A DNA stretch of 58,122 bases, taken from positions 123,365-181,486 of the forward strand of contig PAPF01000030.1 of NCBI GenBank assembly GCA_002708825.1. Direction: 5' to 3'. Both the position numbers and the translations under genes were made by a program. Under the pieces are notes generated by a model. The model saw nothing but the letters and a program-made list of their open reading frames with translations. It ran no database searches and was not told the DNA's origin. How positions within the stretch are numbered: the stretch's first letter is position 1; each line of letters starts with the position of its first letter. This document shows positions 10,028 through 18,193 of the stretch, piece after piece. The stretch is from Phyllobacteriaceae bacterium. GTDB taxonomy: Bacteria > Pseudomonadota > Alphaproteobacteria > Rhizobiales > Rhizobiaceae.

Positions 10028-11275
10028 TCAGAAGCGTTGCGCGGAAAAGGGCGACAGGTCGATGGCCGGAGCCTGCCCGCAAACGATGTCGCGCACAAGG
10101 CGCGCGGTCGCCGCCGCCTGTGTGAGGCCAAGGTGCCCGTGGCCGAAGGCATGGACGATCTGTGGTCCGGCCGCGGACGCGCCGATGACAGGCAGCGAGT
10201 CCGGCAGCGACGGACGATAGCCCATCCATTCCCGGCCGCCTCCTGTCTTCAGCGCGGGCAGAAAACGTTTTGCCTTGTCCAGCATGGCGCGGCTGCGGCG
10301 ATAGTCAGGCGCCAGGCTCAGCCCGCCCAGTTCCACCGCCCCGCCGATGCGGATGCCGGTTTCAAGCGGCGTGGCGACAAAGCCATGGTCGCAGAAGACA
10401 AGCTGGCGCTTGAGATCAAAGGCACCGGGCGGAAGCGTCGTGTTGTAGCCGCGTTCGGTCTCCAGCGGAATGCGGTCGCCAAGCGGCCCGGCAAGCCGGT
10501 GTGACCATGCGCCGGCGGCGATGACGACGCGATCGGCTTTGAGCCGCTTGCCATCGCCAAGGCGGACAGACGGTCCGTCCGGGGCCATCTCCACGCTCTC
10601 GACTCCGGCCTGGACGAAAAGCGCACCGCGCGATTGCGCGAAGGAGAAGAGCGCCTTGCCGAACACCTGCGGGTCGGACACCGTCATCCAGCCGGGAATG
10701 AAGACGCCCCTGGCGAAATGATCCGACAGGCCCGGCTGGAAATCGGCCAGATGCGCCTTGTCCACCACCTCGAAGGCAACGCCGTGGCGCTCGCGCGCCG
10801 CATAGCCGGCTCCCGCCGCGTTGAAGCTCGCTTCGCTGTCGTAAAGTTCGAGGCAGCCGTCGCGCCGAAGAAACCCCTCCGTACCTGTCAATGCCGTCAG
10901 AGAGGCCCATTCGCCGCGCGCCAGTTCCATCAACTGCGCCTGGGCCGACAGCGCCGCCTCGAACCGGCCAGGACGGCCCGCCGTCAGGAAGCGCAGGAGC
11001 CAGGGGAGGACCGGCAGGAAATGGCGCGGCGGGATGGAAAGCGGACCCAGCGGATCCATCAACCAGCGCGGCACCTGCCTGAGCATGCCCTTTTGCGCCA
11101 GCGGCAGCAGGTCGGAAAAGGCGAAGGCCGCCGCATTGCCGGCACTCGTCTCCTCGCAGATGCCGGAGCGGTCCACCACCGTCACCGCATGGCCCTCGTC
11201 CGCCAGGCGCGCGGCGGCCGCGGCGCCGATGATACCGCCGCCGACGATGAGAACGGAGGGCTTGCCTTGCGTCAT
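10028..11275 (-). CDS. FAD-dependent D-amino-acid dehydrogenase, probably cis-4-hydroxy-D-proline oxidising
   Basis: 415-residue DadA-type flavoprotein. The N-terminal dinucleotide fold VLIVGGGIIGAAAAARLADEG binds FAD, and the C-terminal segment ending near FGHGHLGLTQAAATARLV completes it. In this operon it should oxidise cis-4-hydroxy-D-proline to delta-1-pyrroline-4-hydroxy-2-carboxylate, passing electrons to the respiratory chain or to oxygen. ATG 11275 has AGGTTC close upstream. It lies between the deaminase (25 bases upstream) and the epimerase (9 bases downstream). The substrate is inferred from operon context; general D-amino-acid dehydrogenases look similar. Confidence 0.85.
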   Translation of the reverse strand: MTQGKPSVLIVGGGIIGAAAAARLADEGHAVTVVDRSGICEETSAGNAAAFAFSDLLPLAQKGMLRQVPRWLMDPLGPLSIPPRHFLPVLPWLLRFLTAGRPGRFEAALSAQAQLMELARGEWASLTALTGTEGFLRRDGCLELYDSEASFNAAGAGYAARERHGVAFEVVDKAHLADFQPGLSDHFARGVFIPGWMTVSDPQVFGKALFSFAQSRGALFVQAGVESVEMAPDGPSVRLGDGKRLKADRVVIAAGAWSHRLAGPLGDRIPLETERGYNTTLPPGAFDLKRQLVFCDHGFVATPLETGIRIGGAVELGGLSLAPDYRRSRAMLDKAKRFLPALKTGGGREWMGYRPSLPDSLPVIGASAAGPQIVHAFGHGHLGLTQAAATARLVRDIVCGQAPAIDLSPFSAQRF

Positions 11276-11300
11276 GGTGAACCTGTCAGAACGTGACCTG

Positions 11301-12194
11301 TCAGAACTCCGGCAGAACGGGCCGGCTGTCCAGCGCCGAGCGGATCACCGCCTCGACCTGTGCGCGGCGCTCGCCCGACAGCGGCCGGCGCGGCGCGCGC
11401 ACCCGGTCATTCGTGCCGATGGCATGGACTTCCGCCAGCTTGATGTTCTGCACCAGATAGGTGGAGACGTCGAGATCGAGCAGCGGACGGAACCAGCGGT
11501 AGATGGCCAGCGCCTCGGCCTGCCGGCCCTGTTTCATGAGTTGGTATATGGCAACGGTCTCGCGCGGGAAGGCCGTGACCAGGCCCGCCACCCAGCCGAC
11601 GGCGCCCACGGCCAGCGCCTCGAAGGCCAGGTTGTCGACACCGGTGAAGAGGTCGTAGCGGTCGCCCATCCGGTTGATGATGTCGGTGGAGCGGCGGATG
11701 TCGTCGGAGCTCTCCTTGACCGCGACGAAGCGCCAGTCATCGGCCAGTTCCTCCATCATGTCGACAGAGACGTCGACACGGTAAGCGATGCGGTTGGAAT
11801 AGATCATCACCGGCAGGTCGCCGGCTTCGGCCACCGCCCGCAGGCCGGCCACCGCCTCGTCGCGGTCGGCATGATAGACCATGGACGGCACGACCATCAG
11901 GCCATCTGCCCCGGCGGCCTTCGCTTCGCGGGCCCTTCCGCAAGCCTCGCGCGTACCCGCCTCGTTGATCGTCATGAGAACCGGCTTGCCCCCGGAAACT
12001 GCCTTTGCCGTCTTGAAGACCGCCAGCTTTTCATCCGGCGACAGCATCGGCCCCTCGCCCAGCGAGCCGCCGACGATGATGCCGTCGCAGCCGGCATCCA
12101 TCTGCAGGCCGAAACAGCGCTCCATTTCTGCGTGATCGAGTTCATCGGTTTCGGTGAACTTGGTCGTCACCGCCGGAAAAACACCTTGCCACAT
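11301..12194 (-). CDS. Dihydrodipicolinate synthase family enzyme, probably pyrroline-4-hydroxy-2-carboxylate deaminase
   Basis: 297-residue TIM-barrel Schiff-base enzyme. Lys160 in FVAVKESS is the expected Schiff-base lysine and Tyr132 in VMIYSNR the catalytic tyrosine; GGSLGEGPMLS replaces the common GTTGE loop. In hydroxyproline catabolism this family converts delta-1-pyrroline-4-hydroxy-2-carboxylate to alpha-ketoglutarate semialdehyde and ammonia. It is the first gene of the operon, with GGGAG ten bases before the ATG, and faces the GntR gene across two palindromic operators. The assignment rests on family plus operon partners; a related aldolase activity is the alternative. Confidence 0.85.
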   Translation of the reverse strand: MWQGVFPAVTTKFTETDELDHAEMERCFGLQMDAGCDGIIVGGSLGEGPMLSPDEKLAVFKTAKAVSGGKPVLMTINEAGTREACGRAREAKAAGADGLMVVPSMVYHADRDEAVAGLRAVAEAGDLPVMIYSNRIAYRVDVSVDMMEELADDWRFVAVKESSDDIRRSTDIINRMGDRYDLFTGVDNLAFEALAVGAVGWVAGLVTAFPRETVAIYQLMKQGRQAEALAIYRWFRPLLDLDVSTYLVQNIKLAEVHAIGTNDRVRAPRRPLSGERRAQVEAVIRSALDSRPVLPEF

Positions 12195-12219
12195 GCCTTG
12201 TCTCCCTGATCGTTGCGTG

Positions 12220-12265
12220 TGATATATCAGAACGGGAAGCAGCCGGTCAAGTCTGATATATCAGA
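12220..12265. promoter_or_regulatory. Two palindromic operators between the hydroxyproline operon and its GntR regulator
   Basis: TGATATATCA occurs at 12220-12229 and again at 12254-12263, the second within the perfect 14-base palindrome TCTGATATATCAGA (12252-12265). Their centres are 34 bases apart. On the minus strand TTGACC (12250-12245) could be the -35 box of the catabolic operon, with its -10 box falling inside the first palindrome. This is the expected design for control by the adjacent FCD-type GntR protein and for its own repression. Confidence 0.75.
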
Positions 12266-12277
12266 AACGGAATCGCG

Positions 12278-12943
12278 ATGCCGCAGACTGACACAACCAT
12301 CGAAATGCACCCTCCAACGCCGGAGAGCCAGGCGGATTCAGCCTACCGGCTTCTGGAAGAAGCACTGGTGACGCTGGATCTCGAACCCGGCAGCCATCTG
12401 ACGGAAGGCGCGTTGATCGCCCGCGTGGGGCTCGGCCGCACGCCAGTGCGCGAGGCCATCCAGCGCCTTGCCTGGGAAGGCCTGCTGGAGGTCCGCCCGC
12501 GGGCGGGGATCCGCGTCGCCCCGCTGGTCGAAAGCGACTGGGTCAAGGTGCTGGAAGCGCGGCGCGGCGTCGAGGCCGCCCTTGCCCGCGCCGCCGCACA
12601 CAACCTGACGCCTGCCGCCGCGCAAGCCTTCGCGCGCGCCGCCAAGGCCATGCAGCAGGCAGTGGCAGACCGTGATACCCGCGCCTTTCTTGAAGCCGAC
12701 AAGGCCTTCGACCTGGCCCTCGCGCAAGCGGCGGACAATGTCTATGCAGCCCGCCTGGCCGCACCCTTGCAGTCCCATTCGCGCCGCTTCTGGTTTGCCG
12801 CCGCGCGTCCCGACAGCCTAGCCGAGGCTGCCGCCCACCATCTCGACCTGATCAACGCCATCCTGGAGCGCGACGCGGACCTCGCCCATGACGAGGCCCT
12901 GCGCCTCATGGCCCTGCTGGAAGCGATGGCGCGGGGGCGTTGA
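12278..12943 (+). CDS. GntR family regulator (FCD type), probable repressor of the hydroxyproline operon
   Basis: 221 residues. The N-terminal winged helix (about 20-85) contains LEPGSHLTEGALIARVGLG and TPVREAIQRLAWEGLLEVRP; the rest is an all-helical FCD ligand domain with the metal-site pattern of the family (ADKAFDLAL, then HSRRFWF and the HHLDLINAI segment). It is divergent from the deaminase gene and the shared intergenic region carries two TGATATATCA sites, so it likely represses both directions and responds to hydroxyproline or a breakdown product. The ribosome site is weak (CGGAATCGCG before ATG). The effector is inferred. Confidence 0.85.
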   Translation: MPQTDTTIEMHPPTPESQADSAYRLLEEALVTLDLEPGSHLTEGALIARVGLGRTPVREAIQRLAWEGLLEVRPRAGIRVAPLVESDWVKVLEARRGVEAALARAAAHNLTPAAAQAFARAAKAMQQAVADRDTRAFLEADKAFDLALAQAADNVYAARLAAPLQSHSRRFWFAAARPDSLAEAAAHHLDLINAILERDADLAHDEALRLMALLEAMARGR

Positions 12944-13041
12944 ACCGGCAGGGGAATCCTGCTTCGGCTCATCAATACCATCAGCCAGCCTGGCCCGTTG
13001 CCGCATATGCGGTTGCGCAGATTCTGACGAAAGCAACGGGA

Positions 13042-13069
13042 AAGGGGCGGCCCGTGAGAGCCGCCCCTT
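13042..13069. terminator. Perfect hairpin between the converging GntR and mmsA genes
   Basis: AAGGGGCGGC and GCCGCCCCTT form a perfect 10-base stem around an 8-base loop. It lies 32 bases beyond the mmsA stop and about 100 beyond the GntR stop, so it can serve both converging transcripts. T tracts are short on both sides. Confidence 0.65.
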
Positions 13070-13101
13070 GAAAGTCTGTGCCTTGAAAAGGCCGCTGGCG
13101 G

Positions 13102-14601
13102 TCAGTCCATTGCCTTGAAGTGGAACTCGCCGCCTTCCTTGATGCCCGAGAACCAGCGCGCCGTCACCGTCTTGGTCTTGGTGTAGAAGCGGAAGGCGTC
13201 CGGACCGTACTGGTTCAGGTCGCCAAAGGCCGACTTCTTCCAGCCGCCGAAGGTGAAATAGCTGAGCGGCACGGGGATCGGGAAGTTGATGCCCACCATG
13301 CCCACATTGACGCGGCTGGCGAAATCGCGCGCCGTGTCGCCATCGGCGGTGAAGATCGACGTGCCGTTGCCATAGGGATTGTCCATGGTCAGCTTGAGCG
13401 CATCCTCATAGGTCTTGGCGCGCACGGTCGAAAGCACGGGGCCGAAAATCTCTTCCTTGTAGATCTCCATGTCGGGCGTGACATGGTCGAACAGCGTCGG
13501 TCCGACGAAGAAACCCTTCTCGTAACCCTGCAGCGAGAAATTCCGCCCGTCGGCCAGCGCCTTGGCCCCCTGCTCCACGCCGGATGCGATCAGGCCGGTC
13601 ACGCGCTCCTTGGCCGCACCCGTCACCAGCGGGCCGTAGTCCACGTCCTCGCCGGCGGTATAGGGGCCGACCTTTAGCTTCTCGACGCGCGGCAGCAGGC
13701 GTTCCATCAGCGCGTCGGCTGTCTTGTCGCCCACCGGCACCGCCACGGAAATGGCCATGCAGCGTTCGCCGGCCGCGCCGTAGCCCGCACCCACCAGCGC
13801 GTCAGCCGCCTTGTCCAGGTCAGCATCGGGCATGATGATCATGTGGTTCTTGGCGCCGCCGAAGCACTGCGCGCGCTTGCCGTTGGCGGCGGCGCGGCCA
13901 TAGATGTATTGAGCGATCGGCGTCGAACCGACGAAGCCGACGGCCTGGATCGTCTCGTTGTCGAGGATGGCGTCAACGACTTCCTTGTCGCCGTTGACCA
14001 CCTGCAAAACGCCGTCCGGCAGGCCGGCTTCCTTGATGAGTTCCGCAAGCATCATCGGCACGGTCGGGCAGCGCTCCGACGGCTTGAGGATCATGGCATT
14101 GCCGGCAGCCAGCGCCGGTCCCATCTTCCACAGCGGGATCATGGCCGGGAAGTTGAATGGCGTGATGCCCGCGACCACGCCCAGCGGTTGGCGCATGGAA
14201 TAGAGGTCGATGCCCGGTCCGCCGTCATTGATGTATTCGCCCTTGAGCAGGTGCGGCGCGCCCATGCAAACCTCGATCACCTCAAGGCCGCGCTGCACAT
14301 CGCCGCGCGCGTCCGGCAGGGTCTTGCCATGTTCGCGCGACAGCGCCTCGGCCAGCTTGTCCATGTTCTCGTTGATCAGCGCGGCGAATTTCATCATCAC
14401 GCGGGCACGGCGCTGCGGGTTGGTCGCACCCCAGCCCTTCTGGGCTTCCGCCGCGCGCGCCACGGCGTCGTCGAGTTCGGCCTTGGAGGCCAGCGCCACC
14501 GTGCCCTGCACTTCGCCCGTCGCCGGGTTGTAGACGTCGGCCTTGCGGCCGTTCCCGCCCTCGACCTTCGCGCCGTCGATATAATGTCCGATGGAATACA
14601 T
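13102..14601 (-). CDS. mmsA: CoA-acylating methylmalonate-semialdehyde dehydrogenase
   Basis: Converts methylmalonate semialdehyde (valine breakdown) or malonate semialdehyde to propionyl-CoA or acetyl-CoA with NAD and CoA. 499 residues, the normal length. The catalytic cysteine is Cys281 in GAAGERCMAIS, and the segment FGGAKNH carries Asn where hydrolytic aldehyde dehydrogenases have the general-base Glu, the hallmark of this CoA-dependent subfamily. ITPFNFPAMIPLW and the C-terminal NQYGPDAFRFYTKTKTVTARW are typical. ATG 14601 has GGGAGG eight bases upstream. It is divergent from a LysR gene, its likely regulator. It is not the alpha-ketoglutarate semialdehyde dehydrogenase that the hydroxyproline genes need. 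Confidence 0.92.
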   Translation of the reverse strand: MYSIGHYIDGAKVEGGNGRKADVYNPATGEVQGTVALASKAELDDAVARAAEAQKGWGATNPQRRARVMMKFAALINENMDKLAEALSREHGKTLPDARGDVQRGLEVIEVCMGAPHLLKGEYINDGGPGIDLYSMRQPLGVVAGITPFNFPAMIPLWKMGPALAAGNAMILKPSERCPTVPMMLAELIKEAGLPDGVLQVVNGDKEVVDAILDNETIQAVGFVGSTPIAQYIYGRAAANGKRAQCFGGAKNHMIIMPDADLDKAADALVGAGYGAAGERCMAISVAVPVGDKTADALMERLLPRVEKLKVGPYTAGEDVDYGPLVTGAAKERVTGLIASGVEQGAKALADGRNFSLQGYEKGFFVGPTLFDHVTPDMEIYKEEIFGPVLSTVRAKTYEDALKLTMDNPYGNGTSIFTADGDTARDFASRVNVGMVGINFPIPVPLSYFTFGGWKKSAFGDLNQYGPDAFRFYTKTKTVTARWFSGIKEGGEFHFKAMD

Positions 14602-14736
14602 GGGTTTTCCTCCCGTCGATTGTCTCCGGCCGGCGGCCGGACCTGTCCATGAATGCATCATGGCCAAGGCGCGCGCGGCACGCAACGCGCGGCTTTCCAA
14701 ATCCGTTGTGCGGAAATTGAAGAAGATATACGCTTC

Positions 14737-14752
14737 ATTATTGCATTATTGC
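14737..14752. repeat. Tandem ATTATTGC pair between mmsA and lysR
   Basis: Two adjacent copies of ATTATTGC lie 12 bases before the lysR start, in an AT-rich patch within GC-rich DNA. They could be part of a LysR binding site or a promoter element. Confidence 0.35.
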
Positions 14753-14763
14753 AGATCGCGGAG

Positions 14764-15651
14764 ATGACCTTGAACTGGGACGACGTGCGGATTTTCCTGG
14801 CCGTGGCCCGCGCCGGCCAGATCCTGGGTGCCGCGCGGCGCCTCGGGTTGAACCACGCCACGGTGTCGCGCCGCATGTCTGCGCTGGAGGAAGCACTCGG
14901 CGTGAAGCTGGTCGACCGCCAGACGACCGGCACGGAACTGACGCCCGAGGGGGTCCGTCTCCTCGCCACCGCCGAGGCGATGGAGGCCGGCATGATCGCC
15001 GCGCGCGCCGAACTGGCGCCGGATGCGGGCGGTATCTCGGGCACCGTGCGCATCGGCGCGCCGGACGGCTTCGGCGTGGCATGGCTGGCGCCGCGCCTCG
15101 GCCGCCTGACCGCCATTCATCCGGGCCTGACCATCCAGCTTGTGCCCGTGCCGCGCAGTTTCTCGCTGTCACGCCGCGAGGCAGACATCGCCATCACCAT
15201 GGAACGGCCGGAAGAAGGCCGCCTCGTCGCCGGCAAGCTTGTCGACTACACGCTGGGCCTCTATGCATCGCGCGGTTATGCCGTGGCAAACGGCATGCCC
15301 TCCGGCCCGGACGATATCGCCGGTCACAACCTCGTCGGCTACGTGCCCGACCTCGTCATCAGCCCGGCCCTCGATTACGCCTCCGAGATCGCGCCATTAT
15401 GGCAATCGACATTCGAGATCTCCTCGGCGCTCGGCCAGATGGAGGCAGTGCGCGCCGGTGCCGGCCTCGGCATTCTCCATACCTTCCTCGCCCGCCGGCA
15501 CGAAGACCTTGTCCCTGTCGCCGGATTCCCGCTCATCCGCCGCGCATACTGGATCGTCTATCACGAGACGCTCAAGCCGCTGCGGCACATCCAGGCGGTG
15601 GTCAGGTTCATCCAGGATCAGGTGGACGACGCCCGCGCCACGTTTCTGTGA
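14764..15651 (+). CDS. LysR family transcriptional regulator, divergent from mmsA
   Basis: 295 residues. The N-terminal winged helix (about 1-60) contains DVRIFLAVARAGQILGAARRLG and ATVSRRMSALEEALGVKL; the remainder is the two-lobed effector domain starting near SGTVRIGAPDGFG. ATG 14764 fits the canonical LysR opening MTLNWDDVRIFL; GGAG sits directly against it, so the ribosome site is poor, and the open frame upstream shows no family sequence. The divergent arrangement makes mmsA the likely target. The effector is unknown, perhaps a valine or beta-alanine catabolite. Confidence 0.88.
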   Translation: MTLNWDDVRIFLAVARAGQILGAARRLGLNHATVSRRMSALEEALGVKLVDRQTTGTELTPEGVRLLATAEAMEAGMIAARAELAPDAGGISGTVRIGAPDGFGVAWLAPRLGRLTAIHPGLTIQLVPVPRSFSLSRREADIAITMERPEEGRLVAGKLVDYTLGLYASRGYAVANGMPSGPDDIAGHNLVGYVPDLVISPALDYASEIAPLWQSTFEISSALGQMEAVRAGAGLGILHTFLARRHEDLVPVAGFPLIRRAYWIVYHETLKPLRHIQAVVRFIQDQVDDARATFL

Positions 15652-15660
15652 ACACCGGTC

Positions 15661-15687
15661 CCGGTTCGGGCCAATCCGGTTCGGGCC
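15661..15687. repeat. Direct repeat CCGGTTCGGGCC x2
   Basis: CCGGTTCGGGCC occurs at 15661-15672 and 15676-15687, separated by AAT, directly after the lysR stop. Two 15-base units are too few and too short to be a CRISPR array. Function unknown. Confidence 0.6.
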
Positions 15688-15693
15688 GATGAA

Positions 15694-15717
15694 GGGGACA
15701 GACCGGAGCCTGTCCCC
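15694..15717 (+). terminator. Hairpin after lysR
   Basis: GGGGACAG and CTGTCCCC form a perfect 8-base stem with loop ACCGGAGC, 43 bases past the lysR stop. There is no T tract, so termination may be weak. It separates lysR from the cas9-like gene. Confidence 0.45.
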
Positions 15718-15780
15718 CGAGTGACGGCGTTCGCCTGGTTGCCGGAGGGAACGCGCTTTCCGGGCATTCAACACTAGAGC

Positions 15781-15870
15781 CGGCTGGAAGTAGCCGAAAT
15801 GGCGTGATCGCACCGGTAGGTCTTGGCGCCATTGAGCAAGGCCGGCGCACCCGCGACGGTATGCGCGGTG
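15781..15870 (+). ncRNA. Stem-loop-rich leader upstream of the cas9-like gene, candidate guide-RNA scaffold
   Basis: Three consecutive hairpins can be drawn by hand: CGGCT/AGCCG (15781-15796), AATGGCG/CGCCATT (15798-15833, with an inner GATC/GGTC pairing), and CACcCGCG/CGCGGTG (15848-15870). They end 22 bases before the cas9-like start. A structured RNA beside the gene is what a tracrRNA or an omega-RNA-like scaffold would look like, but a plain structured 5' leader is equally possible. No anti-repeat can be tested because there is no array in the window. Confidence 0.3.
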
Positions 15871-15892
15871 GCACATGCGCGAGGAAACGGAC

Positions 15893-18084
15893 ATGGTCTT
15901 GCGTTTCGCGTTCGATCTCGGCACCGGTTCCATCGGCATGGCTGTTTCGCACACGGACGGCCATGGAGCCCTGGTCCCGCTTTTTGCCGGAGCCCGCATC
16001 CTGTCCGCCCGGCCGGACTGGCAGGAGGCGCGGATGGGCAAGCGCCGGAAGCAGGCCCGCTGCCGCAAGCGCCGAAAACGGCGGCGAAGGGCGTTCGCGG
16101 CCCTGCTGCGCCATGCCGGGCTGCTGCCGGCGCCCGGCACGGAGAGTGACCGTCTGTTCTGCCTCGATCCCTATGTCTTGCGGGCGGCCGGGCTGGACCG
16201 CGCGATCACGCTGCATGCCTTCGGCCGCGTGCTGATGCACCTTCACAAGATGCGTGGCCGCCTGCTTCCCGGACACCTGGAGCCGCACCCCTTGCCCGCA
16301 CGAACGCTTGGCGAAATGCTCGCCCGGCGGCATGCCGGGCCTGTGCGCAGCCGCAAGCCCGTGCGCAACCGGCTGGGGGCCCTGCATGCAGACACCCTTC
16401 CCGAGGTCAGCCGGCTTCATATCGTCCGCGAACTGGAAACGCTCTGGCGCGCGCAGCAGCGTTTTCATGCCGGGATCCTTACGGAAGACCTGCTGGAAAA
16501 GGTGCGCACAGCCTTTCTCGACGAGGGGGAAGCGGGCCGGAAGGCAGCACGGACAGAGCGCAGGATCGCGCCGGTGCTTGCCGCCTTGGGCCACTGCATG
16601 GCCGCGCTCGAACACCGCTTCGGCAAGCCCGATGCCGTCGTCATCGAACAGGCCCTTGCGCCGCCTGCGCAGCGCGGCATTCCCGCAGGGATGGCGCTGC
16701 CGGGTTGGGGCATGAGCCTCCTGCGCAAGGCCGGGCTTCGGCCGACGCGCAGGCGCCGCCTCGCCCTCGCATTGATGGAGCGGCAGGAGCGTGCGGCCGG
16801 CGGCAAGGCCCTCTGCCCGTGGTCCGGCAAGGCGCTGACCCGGGACCGGCTGTTCTCGGGCGCCTACGAGATCGACCATGTGATACCGGTGTCACGCGGC
16901 GGAACTTCGCTGCGCAAAACCTCGTTCTCTGCCATGCCGCGGCAAACCGCCAGAAAGGCAACCGGCTTCCCGGCGAAGCGCCCGCAAGCCGGTTGCATTC
17001 CCGGCGGACGGACATGCGCGATGTCGGCCTTGCCGCACCGGCCGCACCACAGGATGACGCCGCACATTGCCGGCGCAAGACCATGGCGCGGCTCGTCGCG
17101 GCTGCTAGAGCCGGTATCGCGGATCGCTGGCCGCATGCGCGCCTGGAGTGGGCCGCGCCCGTCGCGGTGGCCGCCTTGCGGCGCGCGCTCGAACGCGAAC
17201 ATCCTCATCCTCTCTTCGCCAAGTCCCTGTCAGACAATCGCAATCATGCGCTTGACGCCCTTCTGGCCCTGCATGTCGCAGGCACCCGGCCTGTTTGCGC
17301 ACGGCAAATCCTGCCTGTCCTGGAACAGTCGACCGTCACCCATGCGCCGGATACCGCCGGACCCGCAACCCGCGAAATGCGCTACGGAGCCGCTCGCACC
17401 GCGGACGGCGCGACCCTGATCGTGACCCGCCGTCCGGTCACCGCACTGACCCTGGCCGAGACTCGCCGCATCCGCGACGCGGCGCTGCGCCGCAACATCA
17501 TCGCACGTCTGGAAGCCGCCCCGCCCGGCACAAGGCCCGCCGACATCCTGGCGCGTTTTTCGCACGAAACCCGCATTCGCCATGTCAGGGTCGCGCGTAT
17601 TTCCGTCACCGCCCGGCAGAACCGCCAGCGAACGGCATGGATTGTCCCCTCCGGCAATGCCCATCTCGACATCGTGTCCCTGCCGACGGGCGAGTGGATC
17701 GCCTGCGGCGCCAGCCATGCCGATGTGGCGCGCAAGGACTGGCGGCCGGCCTGGGAGGCTGCGCGGATCGGCGGAAAGCTCGTCATGCGGCTGCGCGCCG
17801 GCGACCTGCTCCAGATCGACGGCAAATCCGGGCGCAGCCTGCGCACCGTGCGCCGGCTGGCCAATGCGAAGGGCCGTCTCTACCTGGCAGCGCCGCAGGA
17901 AGGGGGATCGCTGGCCGCCCGGCATGCGGACCCGGACGATCCTTTTCGCTGGGAACTGGTGACCGCCGAAGGACTGCGCCGCCTCAATGCAAGGGCGCTC
18001 GACGTGACCCCGGCCGGACGCGTAAGGCCGAGACGCAGCAACGTCACACCCTTCCTGCCCCCGGTTGCCGGACCCCGCCCCTGA
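15893..18084 (+). CDS. cas9: Compact orphan Cas9-like nuclease with one apparent frameshift
   Basis: Reading through a single missing base gives about 730 residues. RuvC-I is FAFDLGTGSIGMAV (Asp8); an arginine-rich bridge helix follows (about 47-75); then a short recognition region (about 76-240); RuvC-II is DAVVIEQAL (Glu252); the HNH domain has YEIDHVIP (Asp328, His329) and, in the next frame, NLVLCHAAANRQKGN (Asn352); RuvC-III is NRNHALDALLA (His452, Asp455). The last ~240 residues resemble the WED/PAM-interacting part of type II-C Cas9s and end PAGRVRPRRSN. Type II-C relatives have about 1,000-1,100 residues; the loss is mostly in the recognition lobe. The frame breaks at the A run 16916-16919, where a fifth A would restore it. 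ATG 15893 has GAGGAA six bases upstream; an ATG at 15875 is in frame. No cas1, cas2 or array is near. Confidence 0.85.
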
Positions 18085-18193
18085 CGGGGCCCGGCGCCGC
18101 CCGGAAAGAGCATCCAACCGGAACAGATATTTTGCCGATTGGCGTGCGGACCCTATATCGCCGCGACTGCCATTGCAGCGCGAAAGGGGTTTC

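Noticed and set aside
13102-14601. Alpha-ketoglutarate semialdehyde dehydrogenase completing the hydroxyproline route
   Set aside because: The GAKNH segment and overall layout are of the CoA-acylating MmsA type, and it has its own divergent LysR regulator.
15661-15687. CRISPR array beside the cas9-like gene
   Set aside because: Only two 12-base repeats with a 3-base gap; no 24-48 base repeats with spacers anywhere in the window.
16911-16925. Programmed -1 frameshifting in the cas9-like gene
   Set aside because: CGC AAA ACC is not a slippery heptamer: neither tRNA re-pairs after a -1 shift, and four A's are too few for strong polymerase slippage. A missing base explains it better.
15893-18084. 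IscB or transposon-borne TnpB-like nuclease
   Set aside because: There is no PLMP domain, the C-terminus carries a Cas9-like WED/PAM-interacting part, and no transposon ends were found.
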